From the NCBI GenBank assembly GCA_002118135.1, contig BDIU01000023.1, positions 249,296 through 313,295 on the forward strand: DNA of 64,000 nt, given 5' to 3'. Below are positions 23,601 to 37,300 of this stretch, in pieces (the stretch's first letter is position 1; each line of letters starts with the position of its first letter). The notes under the pieces were generated by a model that worked only from the letters and a program-made list of their open reading frames with translations, ran no database searches and was not told the origin of the DNA. Position numbers and translations under genes: made by a program. The DNA comes from Trebouxia sp. TZW2008 (Eukaryota; Chlorophyta; Trebouxiophyceae; Trebouxiales; Trebouxiaceae).

Positions 23601-25844
23601 ACGCACGCTTGTGACCTTTCATGACCTAGCTAGGTTCCAACCATGTGATACAACAGAGCCACTTGTAGAGACTTCAAGCTGCTCAGTTTGCAGACTACTA
23701 AGGCTTTGCCACTTGTCCATGCAGGTGTCTTGTTACACACCTGATGATCAGCAGAGTCGGGGATGTTTGAGACCCCAAGCTGAGCCCCAGCACCCCCCGC
23801 CCCACCGGCCATTTGCTCAGCACTGCTGCCATCTTTGACAGCTAAGGTGATCTCCACACCATCTGGATGCACTGTTGCACTCTGGAAGGCAGCACCCTCA
23901 AGCAAAGTCCTGCACACATGTTAGCAAGTTCAGTATGCTGAAGTGACCATGCTTACACAGCAAAATGCAACACGACCCTGGACGCACTGTTGCACTGTGA
24001 AAAGTAGCTGCCTCAAGCAAAGTCCTGAGTGCACGGCATGAGGTTCACTATGCTGTAGTTGCCATGCTGTAGTTGCCATGCTGTTGTTGCCATGCTGTTG
24101 TTGCCATGCTGTTGTTGCCATGCTGTTGTTGCCATGCTGTTGTTGCCATGCTGTAGATGCCATGCTATGGTTGCCATGCTGTTGTTGCCATGCTCTTGTT
24201 GCCATGCAAGCCACCTGTGAAATGCTGGGGTTGTCTAGGCACTCTGACGGTGCAGGCATGCTGCTAAGTGTGGGCACTGCGTAAATCTATGGGATCTTGT
24301 TCTCACGTCATGACCAAACACTATGACGCCTAGACACCACTACGGCCATGCATGAACACATGACACATGGGTTCATTGCATTGTATTGGCAACAGTGAAT
24401 CACCGTACATAATATGCAGATGTGCAATACGTGATACGCAATACGCAGTATTTTAGAGTGTGAATTGCTGAGATGCAGTGCAAAATATGAAATACGCAAT
24501 ACGCTGGACTCAACATGTAACACCCAATACGCTAGTATTTTGAAGTATCAATCACTGAACTGAAGAGTATGGTCATTCACTGATTGACAACGTGCATTGC
24601 AGCGCTGGATGTCTTACCCGCCCATGGCTATGAACCTGTTCTTGACTATTTCCAGCAGTTGCTTTGGGTGAGCGCCGCAGTTCAATACATCCTCAGTGAC
24701 AATTTCTGTGTCTCCAATGGCAATACGCACAGGATTGAACTCAGTGACCAAAACAGCCTCTACTTCAGCCGGGGTCAGGACACCAAGCTCAACAAATGCC
24801 TGCAGACATTGTGTTTGCAGCTTGAAATTGCTGCGATGCATAACAGGCCAATGAGCCTCCGTGTCGTAACATTTCTTGCAATCAACGGGTATTTGCTTAT
24901 TTGCACATGATATACCTACATAGATTATTGCATGTGACAATCTACACAGGTCAGGCGTGATGCAACATATGCAGATATTTGGCTTTGATGGGTGAAGCTC
25001 ATGATATAACCAGGGGACCTACCCACTTTGCAGGTCTTCTTCCTGATGTGTCAGTGCACAACAGCATAAGGCAACATACAGTCGGCAGCTTGCCCTTCAT
25101 TTACATATCGCCAACCTTGGCCAAGAGTATAGTTTGTATGCTTGATGAGCAATATACTGCCAGCTTAGCAGCATGCTTGACAACAGCAATAATGCAACAT
25201 TCTGAGGGCTTGCCAAAAGCCAGGGCATAGGCGATATGGTGACTGACCTGCATATCTGCCCTGCTTATGTTCCACTCCTGGTCTCTACCAAGCAGTGCAT
25301 TGCGCTCAATTATCGCAACCTTTCTGCCCTTGACAAGCAGGGCTGTTGCCAGAAAGATGCCCAGTGTCCCGCCCAACACAACCACATCTTGCTGTGACTG
25401 CGTCTGTGCATGTGTTGACAGTGGCTGCTTGACCTCTGTGACTACAGTAGCTGCTGCTGTCGATTCCGGCTTGGAATTGCACAACTGCTGCCACATAGCA
25501 TCAGCCTTCTGCAGGTTTTTGTAGGCATTGCCTGGCACAGCCTGAAGCAGATAAGCGATTCATTGCAACTGTGCTCCTTTGAGCTAAGCTGCTTTGTGGG
25601 CTGCGATCGACTTGATGGCGAGCAAATATAACACCTGAAGTATGTCCTGGACCGTCGTAGGTTGGACCGCATTGCGAGGCTGTGTTTGCTGTAGCGATCT
25701 AGGAGCAACACTCCTACGAGCTACTGGACACCGCAACTTCTGTGCGGCTATCGGGCAAGCTTTGTGATGCTGGATGCGCCGAATGCAGTCTGGCTTGAGG
25801 GCTGGTTGTGGCAGCCGCGAACACACCGGTGTGTGGCGTGCCAT
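20635..25844 (-). CDS. Plastid FAD-dependent oxidoreductase, lycopene-cyclase-like family
   Basis: Eight exons in phase: 25844-25635, 25541-25248, 24799-24618, 23909-23741, 23354-23179, 22805-22717, 22202-21996 and 21188-20635 (TGA), 626 residues. The first 70 residues are Arg/Ser/Pro-rich, a likely chloroplast transit peptide. The FAD-binding fold starts at DVVVLGGTLGIFLATALL (about residues 122-139) and continues with EWNISRADMQ, EFNPVR and the C-terminal FAD motif HVGDASGNRSALSFAG, then GFGAIARHLRRLTHG. The order matches the conserved plant and algal family often labelled lycopene beta/epsilon cyclase-like (Arabidopsis AT2G32640 type); its substrate is not established, and true carotenoid cyclases are more distant. 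Introns 3 to 7 contain many decayed copies of exon ends. Confidence 0.88.
21505..22060. repeat. Five copies of the FAD-gene exon-7 end and donor
   Basis: The plus-strand pattern CACCTGCAAAGCTCAGAGC, which is the exon-7 3' end with its donor (21993-22055), recurs at about 21508, 21607, 21747 and 21852. Stretches of CAG trinucleotides stand before several copies. All extra copies lie in the next intron of the minus-strand gene. Confidence 0.85.
22085..22380. repeat. Duplicated 5' part of FAD-gene exon 7
   Basis: About 130 bases (22085-22215) that encode the exon start are repeated at 22245-22380 with about 20% differences. The upstream copy (in gene direction) has lost its reading frame. Confidence 0.85.
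23306..23590. repeat. Duplicated 5' end of FAD-gene exon 5
   Basis: 23306-23366 and 23529-23589 share the pattern CATGCAATC(C)AGCATCAGC(C/T)GGCT. The second copy lies in the preceding intron. Confidence 0.7.
23863..24056. repeat. Duplicated 5' end of FAD-gene exon 4
   Basis: 23863-23941 and 23978-24056 are about 75% alike, including the CTCAAGCAAAGTCCTG acceptor junction. Confidence 0.75.
24057..24205. repeat. 14-bp tandem repeat
   Basis: About ten units of CCATGCTGTTGTTG with small changes lie in an intron of the FAD oxidoreductase gene. The period of 14 was counted from successive CCATG words at 24076, 24090 and 24104. Confidence 0.9.
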
Positions 25845-26803
25845 GTGTCACATAGTCAGTGATCTAGTTCTTGCGCGTCCCAGTGCAGGGCTTAGCTATG
25901 CAACGACGATCGTTCCGCCAAGCTTCAAACTCCGCACCGCAAGTGCTGTGCACTGCCTGCTGATGCAGCTCACGCTCCGATGTGCTGCAACGCCATGTTG
26001 GTGCCAAGCGCAGGACTGCATGCACAAGTCAGGAATCTGGATGCGAGCTGAATTGCAATTTGACAAACAATGGTTGATGTGTGAAGGCAAGGGCTTGGTT
26101 GATTTGTGCAGCGAATTGCAGTGCAGAGAGCAAGTACAGCAATTACCTCTTGTGCACAGCTGAAGCTGCACGGTGAAATGATGCCTTTGTGGGCTTTTGA
26201 TACGAGCAGCTACTTGACCGAATGCAGCACATTCACATCCTGCCGTTGTACCGTACAATTGCCAGCATCATACCGTACAATCAAGCTCGAAGTGCTTATC
26301 AGTCGAGCTAACAAATAGATATTGAAAGGCCAGGAAGCAATATGCTGCACCTGCAGTAGTCAATGTTGGAAAACACTGTTTAGTGCCTAGCAACCTGAGC
26401 CTGATCCTGAAGGGCAGACGACACATATGCAAGTACAAAATTCCCCGCTTGTCACCACTCAAGCACATCAGGTCACAAGCTGAGAAAGTCTGACTCAGTA
26501 CTACTCTCCTGAATGCTCACACCATGGCCATCTGATAGACAAAACTGTGCAACAATTGCATAGACTACCAATCAATCAATCAATAGAATTTACGGTCTGG
26601 GGTAGGGAGCCAGATGTGACTCATCGGACTTCCTGGCTTGAAAGGTGATAGACAAGGTGATAGACTACCAATATTCAGGATCACTGAATCCGTATTGGTG
26701 CTTGAGCAGCACCATCCAAAAGTCAAAGAGGATATCAGAACAGACATACTGCGCAGAGCTGTACCAAACGCAGAGTGTCAAAATCTGCTATTTTGAATGA
26801 CAA
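25845..26803. other. Intergenic
   Basis: Upstream of the FAD oxidoreductase and downstream of the thioredoxin-fold gene, both on the minus strand. It holds a TCAA microsatellite near 26568-26584 and one copy of a dispersed repeat (26588-26643). No gene is supported. Confidence 0.5.
26588..26643 (+). repeat. Dispersed repeat, copy 1
   Basis: About 55 bases around GGTAGGGAGCCAGATG match 30698-30754 with roughly six differences, in the same orientation, 4.1 kb apart. Confidence 0.75.
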
Positions 26804-28100
26804 TCATGCTGGCTGTGGGGCTGGATGCCATTTGATTCCACAACCCATACTGGGTCGCTGTGGCTGTTCCAAAGGCTTGTTGCTCAGCATGCTCTCAATT
26901 GCTCGCTTGATGTCTTCTCCTGAAACAACTCAGAGCACCACTTGGAGCGCGTGCACTACTTGACATGCTGCAAGCAAGCTTCTTGTTTGCAACTCAATGA
27001 CTTCTCAATGAAGTCGTTCTGTTGTAAGAGATCTGAAGCTGATACGGAACTTGAGATGAAAACAAGCAATCAAATGTGGTTCTTCTTGGAAGCAACAAAA
27101 AGGAGCATGGCATGAAAGGGATAGATCTGAAGCAGAGGTGACTCACCAGTGACTGGTGTATCACTTTTAGGGCGAGACCCATCAAATTGACCGTGATAGA
27201 AGAGCTTCAAGTCTGCATCTGCCAGGTAGAACTCAGGAGTGCAAGCTGCTTTGTATGCTTTTGCAACATCTTGGGACTCATCATACAAATACTTGAAAGG
27301 ATAGCCTGCACTGCAATCTGTCTGATTCTGCTGTCTCGCTTGTTTGCAAGCCTGATGAGATCAGCATCACGCTGTATTGAGCTCGCTTAGCTCTGATGTC
27401 AAATACCAGCTTTCAAGGGCCATACCAAATGATTTGGCATCTTCTGCCATCTTTGCAGGTCCATCTTGAGGGTGTGTGACAATTGAATTTGACGATATTG
27501 CAATAGTTTCAATTTCTTGCTCTTTGATATTGCTTGCAAGCTGCACAAGTGCATCTGCATATTGGAAAGCAAATGGAATTCAAGCTGAAGCTTTTGGCCA
27601 CCAGTCATATAAGCTTGTGCATTGTCTGACCTCTCAAGTGGATGACAAATGGGCAGTGATTGCACATAAACACGATCAGCGTTCCTTTTGAGCCAGCTGC
27701 TTGATGAAGCCGCACGCTCTGTCCGCTCAAGGGTTCAACGAGCTGCAAAGCGCTCGATTGAAGAGATGCTCGTGACATCAGACTACTGTCCACCGCTTTG
27801 AAAGCGTGGCTTCACCTCAAAGCCGGGCACAGTGTTTCCCAGAGGCAAGTCAGCACTCTCGGTGCGAGCAGAGACTATCTGCAGCTGTTTTCGACTTGTG
27901 TGGATTCTTCGAACGGGCGTCAAGCTGTGCTCAAACGGCTTCATTCTGCGTTCAGCCGGTGCATGCCTGATTACGCATGCACGGGTGGGTAGGCAAAAGG
28001 GCTTTCTCGGAGCAATAATTCCTTTGCTCACGCGCAAACCACATCTGGCACCAAGTCCTGTCGCATTCATTGTCGGCGAACTCCGCACGGGTCGCAGCAC
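26804..28100 (-). CDS. Thioredoxin-fold (AhpC/TSA-like) protein, probably plastidial
   Basis: Five exons in phase: 28100-27816, 27742-27631, 27554-27426, 27305-27147 and 26919-26804 (TGA), 266 residues. After a basic leader of about 80 residues comes the fold: LPLGNTVPGFE, then TLIVFMCNHCPFVIH with the CxxC-type pair Cys122 and Cys125, YLYDESQDVAKAYKAACTPE, and a final MGCGIKW. This matches the widespread bacterial and plastid thioredoxin family protein with the CNHCPFV site, thought to be redox-active but little studied. A second Met ten codons in (28070) could be the start. It is divergent from Virilizer, with 269 bases between start codons. Confidence 0.9.
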
Positions 28101-28369
28101 AGCTCAATCTTGCAAGACTGCAGTGAACCTGGCAAAGAACTCGACTCATCTGGTTTGTCAAGGAGACGAACAATCGCAGCACTGGCAAGCTCGATGCGAG
28201 CTTGCATCGCAAGTATGTTGGCCGGACAGGCCTGCACGACGGCGGTCTAGGCTTGCCGAGAGTTCAACTTGATCGCACGAGTGCAACCTCAAACTTTTTG
28301 CGACCGGCGCGCAGTGGTGATCATGTGCATACAGCCTTCCTTACGCTGAACGAGGTCTCTGTCTGACAC
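28101..28369. promoter_or_regulatory. Shared promoter between the thioredoxin-fold gene and Virilizer
   Basis: The two start codons face away from each other across 269 bases, so both promoters must sit here or overlap the transcripts. No TATA-like element is clear. Confidence 0.55.
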
Positions 28370-31300
28370 ATGGAGGCAAAGATTCGCAAAGATGTCCCTT
28401 TGTTCAAGCGCATTCTGACACACGACAAATTCGGCGACAACGTCGAGGAGGTAGTCCCTACACGCTTGTCGCCATCTGCTTGTGGTACACGCTGCGCAAC
28501 CTTCGTCACTGTCAGCTGACAGCTTATGTCACGTGCAGATCCACTTCTCTAATGTCGTATGTTTCACGGGCTTTGCAATTGGAGCTGCACCTCCGGGCAG
28601 TCCCTCAGACGTGCCACTTGTCAATATGTTTGCTCATGACCTGCACACACTGTCAGGCAGCCGTTATGCCAATGTTGCATACCAATGCGACTTCCCGTCC
28701 AGTGGGCAGAGAAAGTACAAGGTTGAGGTGAGTCAACTAGGTGCAGCCAAAATGCTTGCTCCGCAGTTGCTCCTAGTAACCATTTCACTTGCCATGCAGC
28801 CGGTATTCACCAAGAAGCTCATGGTTCGTGGGCAGTACCAGACTCTGCCTTTGACAATCATGGGCTGGTCTTTACCTGCTGAGACTGAAGAGAAGGTAAA
28901 ACAACTTGAATCTGCTCATGAAATGTGAAGTAAATCAAAGGTACGATCGCTCTGTACAGCATGCAATAACCCATGACAACTGCTACACATGCTGCAGGGC
29001 TCAGATGAGCTCACCGAGGCAGCATCAAAGCAGCTTGCAGCTGTGGTGACCACACACAGGGCGACAGACACAGTTCCTCACAGCATCCTACCCCCCACCC
29101 AGCCCTTCACGCCCCCCTTCCTGACCCTCCCACCCCCCTCAATCCAGGCTCTGCAAAGCCTCCTGCCCAAATGGGCCAGCGTGCGACACAACGAGCAAGC
29201 CATGCGGTTCCAGGCGCTCAACAAGTCTCAGCTACAGGCCATTGTCACGGTCGCTGAAAGCGTATGCCAAGCTGCCGCTCGCAAGTCTCCTGTGGTACGG
29301 CCTGAAGCACGCAGCGCTGCAGAAACAGCCGCCAATCCTGCAGCAGACGTCAAGGAAGAACCTGAGGTTGATCTTGTGGGCAATACCACCCTTGCTGGGG
29401 GTTCAGATAGCATGCTGTTGGATCTGCATGAGCGCATGGACACTTTGCCCGCAGCAGAGGCTGCTTCAGAAGCTGAGCACCCCATAGAGCTGATCAGTGA
29501 AGCAGACCTTGGGCAGTGTGCAGCTTACATGGCAGCTGAGTGGTGTGCAGTGCTGGGCGGGACATACACTTCCACTGCAGCTGGAAATTTTGGCTTAGTA
29601 GGCTTAGCAGCTGCTGTGGTAGTTGCCTCATGCCCAAGGTGATGGTTAGCTGCGCTTTGGCTGTGCTTTTAATGCATGCACACACACACAGCAGGGCTGT
29701 CTGGAACCATTGAGATGCACTGCACTCATGGCTTGCACTGTGTGACTTGTGCTGCCTGTGTAGTTACCCTGACACAGTGTGGCTCTGTGCAGAGCAGACA
29801 CACAAATCTTCTCAAAGCGATCACAGGAACAGAACAAGCCATGCATTGCGAGTCGGTGTTTTCCTTGAACCTTGTGGCATGCAAGCTGGCCAGTCTGTGT
29901 AAGCCATGCTGTATGCAGCGGAGCCTGTTTGAGGCTCAGTTTGTGAAGTGCTTCATGCGCCCATTGCCATGCAGCTCAGCTGGGGGTATGGATTTCTAAG
30001 ATATATCCCCAGAACTCAACACCCCCTGCTGGTTTGTATGGCAAAGGGTACTTGTATAATTCCAGACACTGAAGCTGAGGTAGAAGCCCCAGAAGTTGGC
30101 TTGTATGTCCTTTCAAGCTCAACTCTGCCTGCAAAAAGCTCTGCTGTCTGCCTCTGATCATCTGCCACATGCAACGCCGTTACAGTCCAGACCCACTTCA
30201 ATTTCTCCTAATTCTCGAATAAGCTTGTCCCTATGTTTTGTGCAAAGCAAATGCTCTACCCATGACTCAGTCGAAAAACCCAACATCCTTTTGTCGACAA
30301 AAAGCAGCAACCAGAATATGGCTGCTGCAGGCATGCCAGTCACTTCATTGCAGCCCAGGGCATGTCAGCATTGGCCTCTTGCGTGCGCGTGCGCTCCAAG
30401 TCCGTTGTGCGATTTGCCGTCACAGCAATAGAGCTGCTGACCCGCACTGCTGGTGCCTATGCTTGTGAGGCAGCTTTAGGGTGGGTAGACCTTCCAGAGC
30501 TTTCAGAGGAGGTGATCCTAGCTGCACAGGCCAAAGCTGCCTCCCTGGGACCCCGAATGGCTCAGCGCGGGGGTCAGGGGGGCTCATCTCCTGGGACCCT
30601 TGCCAGAGACGAAGCAGGTACAGGGACTGCTACCCACCCATGCACATGCATGCTCAGCAGGGTCAAGAACCCAGATTTCGTTCGATCAATAAAAAGAACT
30701 TACAGTTTGGGGTAGGGAGCCAGATGCGACTCATTGGACTTCCTGGCTTCAAAGTCCAGTTGAATGTGTCTGGCAATAATATGTACAGCAAACTCCTGAT
30801 GTAAGAACATTTTATGTAAAGGCGTTCTTGCTGTAAGGCTGACGCAGTTGGCATCTGATCACTACATTGTGGCTGCAGTAGTGCGCCTGAGGAAGGACAT
30901 CTTGATGGGACAATACTTTTCTTGGGGATGAAGCAGTTACTGCGTCAAGACAACAGTGTACATGATTTGCGAGTGCCACTGCTAGGCAGCCTTTAGTTCC
31001 TCAAAGAACTTTGGTGCACACGCACAAGCAAAGAGCAACTTCGCTGCCTTGAGCACACCAATGCCTATGCAGGCACACGTTCTGGCAGGGACCAACGCAC
31101 AGTGCGTGATCATGATGGGGATACTGATATGGCAGACCCCATTGATGCTGCTGACAATCAACCAGACCAGGCAGGGTCTGAGCGGCATATGCGCCACAGC
31201 CAAGACAGCAGACAGCAGCACAAGCAGGGGCAGGATGGCGATGACAATGCAGACGAACAGCCTCTAGTGGAATATGATGATGATCAGGCAGACCCTGGAG

Positions 31301-34300
31301 CGGACTATGACTACCGTGCAGCTAACCCTGAGGAAGACGAGTACGGCGGCCAAGATCAAGCAGAACAGGACCCGCAGTATGATGATGACAACGGAGGGCA
31401 GCAGCATCGGTACACTGGGGCTGAAGACAAAGATGCCTACGAAGATCAGCAAGATCAGTATGATGATGATGATGATGATGTGCAGCAGCCACAGCAGTCA
31501 GATGCACGGCTTGGAGATGAGAATCAGAAGGGCAAAAACGATGAAGGAGGTGGCAACGTCAAAGATGAGTGGGACATTGCTGAATCAGGTGACAGTCTTG
31601 TCACTGTGTCTGACTGCATGTAAACATACACGCCTGCTGTGTCACGCCCGACAACACTGCACTTGCGATGTAGCAGGCTGGCATGCTCTACTGCCAGGGC
31701 TTCACCCACTTGCATTTCAGGAGGCCAATGCAGCTGTGTCAGCAAAGCCAGCTCAAAGTATGCATGCTTGCTGTGGGCCTTGCTGCTGACAGGCATCAGC
31801 ACATGCCCTGCATTGTCAGCCTTGGCAGAAAGCCTCTGCATTCTGTCAGAAACTTGTCACGCTGTATGCCCAAAGCTGCAGTTGTCATGTCCGAAAGGCA
31901 GACGTACACACGCAAATGATCTGGCCATGATGCCAGCCTTACAAGATCTTGAATTTGCTGTGCAGAGGCCAATGTGGATGACGAAATGATGGCTGAAACT
32001 CCAGAGCAATTGTCTGATGCTCAAGATGTACAGCAGGACAAGCAAGCAGCAAGCCCTCAACAGACAGCGGGCTCAGATGCTGAGAAGGGTAGCTCTGGTA
32101 GGCAAAGAAGAAGGGAGAACGAAGAACCTGCGAGTCAGCAAAGCATTGGCAAGCCTGATGCTGTAGCAGGTATGTCAGATCACAGCATTGTCGTGTCAGG
32201 TCCCTCATTGCTGATTTTGTCATATCAGGACGGCGTTGATCAATGCACATTGTCAGCTGTCAGCAAAGCACAGTGCAAGATACTGCTGTTTCAGTGAAGC
32301 TTTGGGTCTTTTACAGCTGCTTTTGTTATGTCAAGAAGGCATGCAGCAAGGCACAATGTCATCATGCTTTGGCAGGGGCACTCTTGCAGCCAGGACTGGT
32401 GGGTCACTGATCAGAATCTTGAATGTTTGTTGGCAACCTCAGTTTTGCCTGACAAGTTTGTGCACTTTGACCTGACAGTTGAGCTACCTGCAACACGAGT
32501 TATGCTGCGCTCACTCCCAGGCAAGTGGCACAAAGATCACTTTCTGCATGTCTAACTGTCAGCATTCAAACAGCGCGCAACAAGTTTGCTGGCTTTTCTA
32601 CAAGCCTGCTAGGCGTATTTCCCTGCCAAAGAAGCATTAGACTGCATGGATCGAATTCTGGCGCAGGCAAAGCAGATGGTGACGATGCAAGCAGAGATCA
32701 GCAGCAGGGCAGGAGCAGTGACAGGCACAGGAGGGGTGAAGAGGGAAAGGAGAGCAGGCGCAGCAGGAGTGATAAGGAGAAGCGGCACAGGCACAGCCGA
32801 GAGAGGCACCGCAGTCGGGACCGCAGCAGAGACCGGGATGCTGACCGGGAGAGGAGACACAAGGAGCGCAAATCCAGGTGTTGTCTGCAATTCAGCAGCA
32901 GTCCTGTTGGGAACTGGACTCACTGTCAGCCTGGATATTTCTGTCTCAACACATCTGCATTGAGGCTGCTATCAGCTCCAGCACCCCTCAGGCAAGGCTG
33001 CCTTTCATTGTTTGGCAAACTGCATTTCAGAGTGAAGGATGATGGCTAATACTGCTATTGATGCAAAGTTGCGTCTTGTTGGCATTTGCTGTGGCAGCAG
33101 CAGCGGCATCAGCAGCAGCAGCAGCAGCTACCTTCCTAACCATTCTTGCCTTGCCCTTTCATGCACTGCAATCTGGCAATGCAGGTCCAAGAGGTCGCGC
33201 TCTCGGGAGCACGACGGCGACAGGTCCAAGCGCAGCCGGCACGGCCGGTCCCACCACTCGAAGGACCGGACCACTCCGGAAGCGGCGGCATCCCGACAGC
33301 ATGGCGGGCCCGATGACCGGCCAAGCCGAGCAAACAGCCCTGCCGGTGCCCCTGCCAGGGGCAACGCCCAGGAAAAGAAGCTGTTCACCATCCAGAAGGC
33401 CAAGCAGTTCTCTGGCTGCTACTACCAACTGGTTCTCAAGTTCCAGGATGTCCTGCCAAAACAGGTAGGAGCTGCTGTGCTTCTGTTGTGTTCTTGGCTC
33501 CTGCATTGACTGGCTTAGCAAAAGGTTGCAGATTTTCCTGTCTGCACCACAGCTCGCACATCGCATGCATTGCAGTTCTCAGCTGGACAGACGAGCAATA
33601 ATTGTATAGCTTTGACCCATGCCATGTTGTACTAGCATCCAGCCTTGGTATGTCCCTCCTGCTGCAACCTTGGATCACCGTTCAGTCACAACTCATCATG
33701 CACATGTTTTCTGCTGAGTGTATGACTTGTGATCTGGGTACCTGCTACAAGGCATGTGCTTATCACATGCTTAAAGCAAATTACCAAGATGAAGGCCGCA
33801 TTTGTACTCAGTTCACTCAGCACATGCTTACAGCTTTTGAGATTGTCAAGATGCAGGTTGCTGACAGTGGTGTTGTCTGTTCAGATGGTCGCAACCGGGA
33901 CTGCCTTGTTTGCTCGCCTGCGGCTGTATGCTGCAGTCGCCCAAGCAACAGAAGCTGCCGAGCAGCTGGTGAAGGCTCACCCGGGAGCTGCATCGCAGCT
34001 GACTTGGCAGTCTGCGCAGAAGAATGTTCACACGCTGTCGACCAACTTGGTAGCACTCAGCGAGCAGCTACTGAAATCTGATGAGCCTGTCTCTGCAAGG
34101 CAACCTGCTGCTGTTGGCCAGAAGCAAGGTACACCTCCATAAACGCTTCTCAACCAAATCAATGAGGGCTTCCTGCATCCACCTGTCAGCTTGGGCCATG
34201 TTCAGGTGTGCTTGCAACGCTCACATTCTCTGAGAATGGTACTCAAGACCAGCAGCATCTGCAGGGATTTGCTTAATGTATGTATCTGTTGACATGCGGA

Positions 34301-37300
34301 AGGACATCAGATATAGATGTGGATCGACTGTCTGCATGCATTTAGAGGGACAGTTTTGCAGAATTCATCCATTCCAGCTGATCTGGTGTAATGACTATTG
34401 TTCTTTTGTATGCAGCGGGGCGCTTGCCAGCAGCTGTCAACCCTGACCGCATCAGCTGCGTTCCTGTACTGACTATGGTGTTTGTAAACGTATAGAGGGT
34501 CTCTTGCCACAGATTATTCATCCTGTCTGCACCAGCTTCACGTTCACTGATGTAAATCTCTGTCTACCTGCAGAGGGGCACTTGCCAGCAATTGTCAACC
34601 CTGATCCCTGCACGGTCACAAGCATTGAAACCCGCCAGCTGCTAGAGCTACTGGCAGTATCCCAGCTGGATTAGTGTACTGATAATTGCCCTTGTGCATG
34701 CAGAGGGACACTTGCCAGCACTTGTCAACGCTGATCCCTGCACAGTCGCAAGCTTTGAGTCCCGCCAACTGCTAGAGCTGCTGGCAGCAGTCCTGCATGT
34801 GCCTTCCTTACATGCAGCCCAACTCATGGCCACAGGCGCCCTACCACCTCAGTACGCTGCGCCCCAGATAGAGTCTGCCTTCATGAGCACGCTTCTTACA
34901 GGTAAAGTGCTCACTGCACTTGAGTCAGTCTCCACAAGCACCGCTTGAACATTGTCTCAGTCTGCTTTTGTGGGCACGCTCTTTACAGGCCAGCTGCTAC
35001 CTATGATTGTGACTGTCTGCACATGGACTGCTTACACAGCGCTGCAGATGGCGTCTGCCTCTGTGGACGCGCTTCTTATAGGTGAGTTCTTCCCTGCGAC
35101 TGTGTACATCTGCATGCCGCCCAGCTGATGGCTACAGGCACCTTGTCAGCTCAGTGCACTGCGCCTCAGATTGACTGTGCCTTCATGAGCAGCTTCTCAC
35201 AGGCCAACTGTTCTGTGTGAATGCGAGTGACTTTACAGAAGTGCTGGTAATGTCATGAGCAAACAGCTTTTCAGTTTGTTCTTAGAGCTGCTGTCAAAGG
35301 CTGCAAGACGTGTGATGTGCACCCAGGACTTGCACTGCTTACATGCAGACTTCAGACATTGTGAAGACCAAAAAAACATGTGTTGCGCAAATGTCCAAGT
35401 TGACTGATGCTCTCAAGACACTTCACGCAGTCTCCATACCATAGGTAGCCGAGGTTCACTCGTGTCTGTTGCAGCTAACCCATCAAAGCCTGCTCAAATT
35501 GCATATGTAAAACCCTGCCTTGGTCTGGTCTCACAGACTGAGCTGTGCGCGCTTTGCATGTGCAGGCTGCAAGGCACTGGTTGCAGCGCTGCTGAGCACG
35601 CCTTCTGGGCTGGCGTACCTTGTGCAGCAACCTGAGGCCACTCAGAGCTTCCTCACTGCGCTGCAGACAAGGTACAACCTGTCAAGCTGCTGAATTCACC
35701 ATGTCTGTGCAAAGCAACAGTCTGGCATGTTGGTGCATTTGCCTTGGCTGCACTGCCAACTCCTCTCAATGCCAAGCACAGCTGGTCTGTTGATGGATAC
35801 CATGCATGACATTACAAACAGACCTTTCTGTGAAGCTGAACGTTTTGCTGCACATCAGTGGCAGGCAAGCATCGCGCATATGCCTCAGCTACAGTAGTTG
35901 CTGTGGTGACAGCCCTGCAGCAGCTGTATCAAGAGACATCATGCATCAACGCTCCTTTCCACATCCTCGACGCCCCTGCGTGTGTTGCTGCAGATCAGTG
36001 GCAGGCAAGCAGTGCGCATTGACCTTGGCCACAACACTAGATGCATTGACGGCCCTACAGCAGGTGTGCCAGCAGGAGGCCTCACCAGCATCAGCCTCAC
36101 CGCTCGGCTCTCCTGCAGCAAAGTCTTCGACCCAGGAAGTGCTGCAAGCCCTGTGTGAGCAGTCCGTCAGCCCAACTGGCAGGAAGGCTGTAGCTGTGGC
36201 GATCTCCAATGTGCCAGGGGCGCTTCACCAGCTCATGGGCCTTCTGCAGGTAGACATTTGACTGCTCGGCTTGATCTGACCTGTGAACGTGGCTCATGAC
36301 TCCCATGCAAGCGAGCAGTCTGTCAGCCTTGCAGAAAGGCTATAGCTGTGACAAATTCTTGTGTGCTAGAAGCTCTTCATGGACTCTTGGCTCTCAAGCG
36401 TGTAAGCTTTGGACTGCTGCTTGACTGCTCAGCTTGACATCATTCCACATCAGTGGCTGCCAAGCTGACTGCTGTTGATGCTGGGGTCATGACCATGTGG
36501 CTGAGTGTGCTCTGTCCTAACATGTCCTTACAGCTGCCCCGCATGCAGACACAGGAACTGTTGGTTGCGTTGTGCTGGGCAGAGGTGTTTCAATACATAC
36601 CTGGCTGCTACCTGTAAATTCTGACAAGCATGCACAGCGACAAGCATGATTTTCATGAACACATCAATATATTACACGTGCTGGCCCAGGGGTCAGTTGT
36701 GTTTGGGTCAAGCGTGGTGCTGCCAGGCCAGCTTGTTTCAGCAAGGATGTCTAATGATAGCTTTGTGCAGGCAGATGTGAATCAGGGCACAACAATGGTC
36801 ATGCCACCAACGTCCGTCCTTGACCTCATCAAGGTGTACTTGCCATAAGTATAAGGGTTGAATGGGCTGTGCAGGTGGAAGTGAAGAAGGAGGATGCAAA
36901 GCTAGCTAAGCCGCCGACCCTCACCTTTGATCTGACCTCCATGTGCGCGGCTCAGCTGCTACTGGAGTTTATGACTGATGAGCAGCCATGCATGCTGTCT
37001 CGCTGGGCGCTGCATGCTGCTGACCTGGACAGACTGGCAGGCGCAGCCCTAGCTTCCACAGGTGAGATGCATTCACTCATGTTGTCTGCCCTGTGCAAGC
37101 ACATTATCAACGCAGTCCTCAGCTATTCAATTTAATAGCTTGCTAGCGTAAGTGCAAAGCAGACAGCGTCTCTTAGCTGTTTTTGCTGAAATTCATGAGA
37201 TCTACATACCACCAGCATGAATTGCAAGCTCTGTTGACATGCCACAAGTGCTGTCTAATCTCACAGGCACAAAGTGCAGACTACACAAGCAACACTTGAA

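Noticed and set aside
23930..24277. Minus-strand open frame with a QQQHGNN repeat
   Set aside because: It is the 14-bp tandem repeat read in frame inside an intron.
20635..25844. True lycopene cyclase
   Set aside because: The order of motifs follows the cyclase-like oxidoreductase family, which lacks demonstrated cyclase activity; the classical cyclase signatures are not evident.
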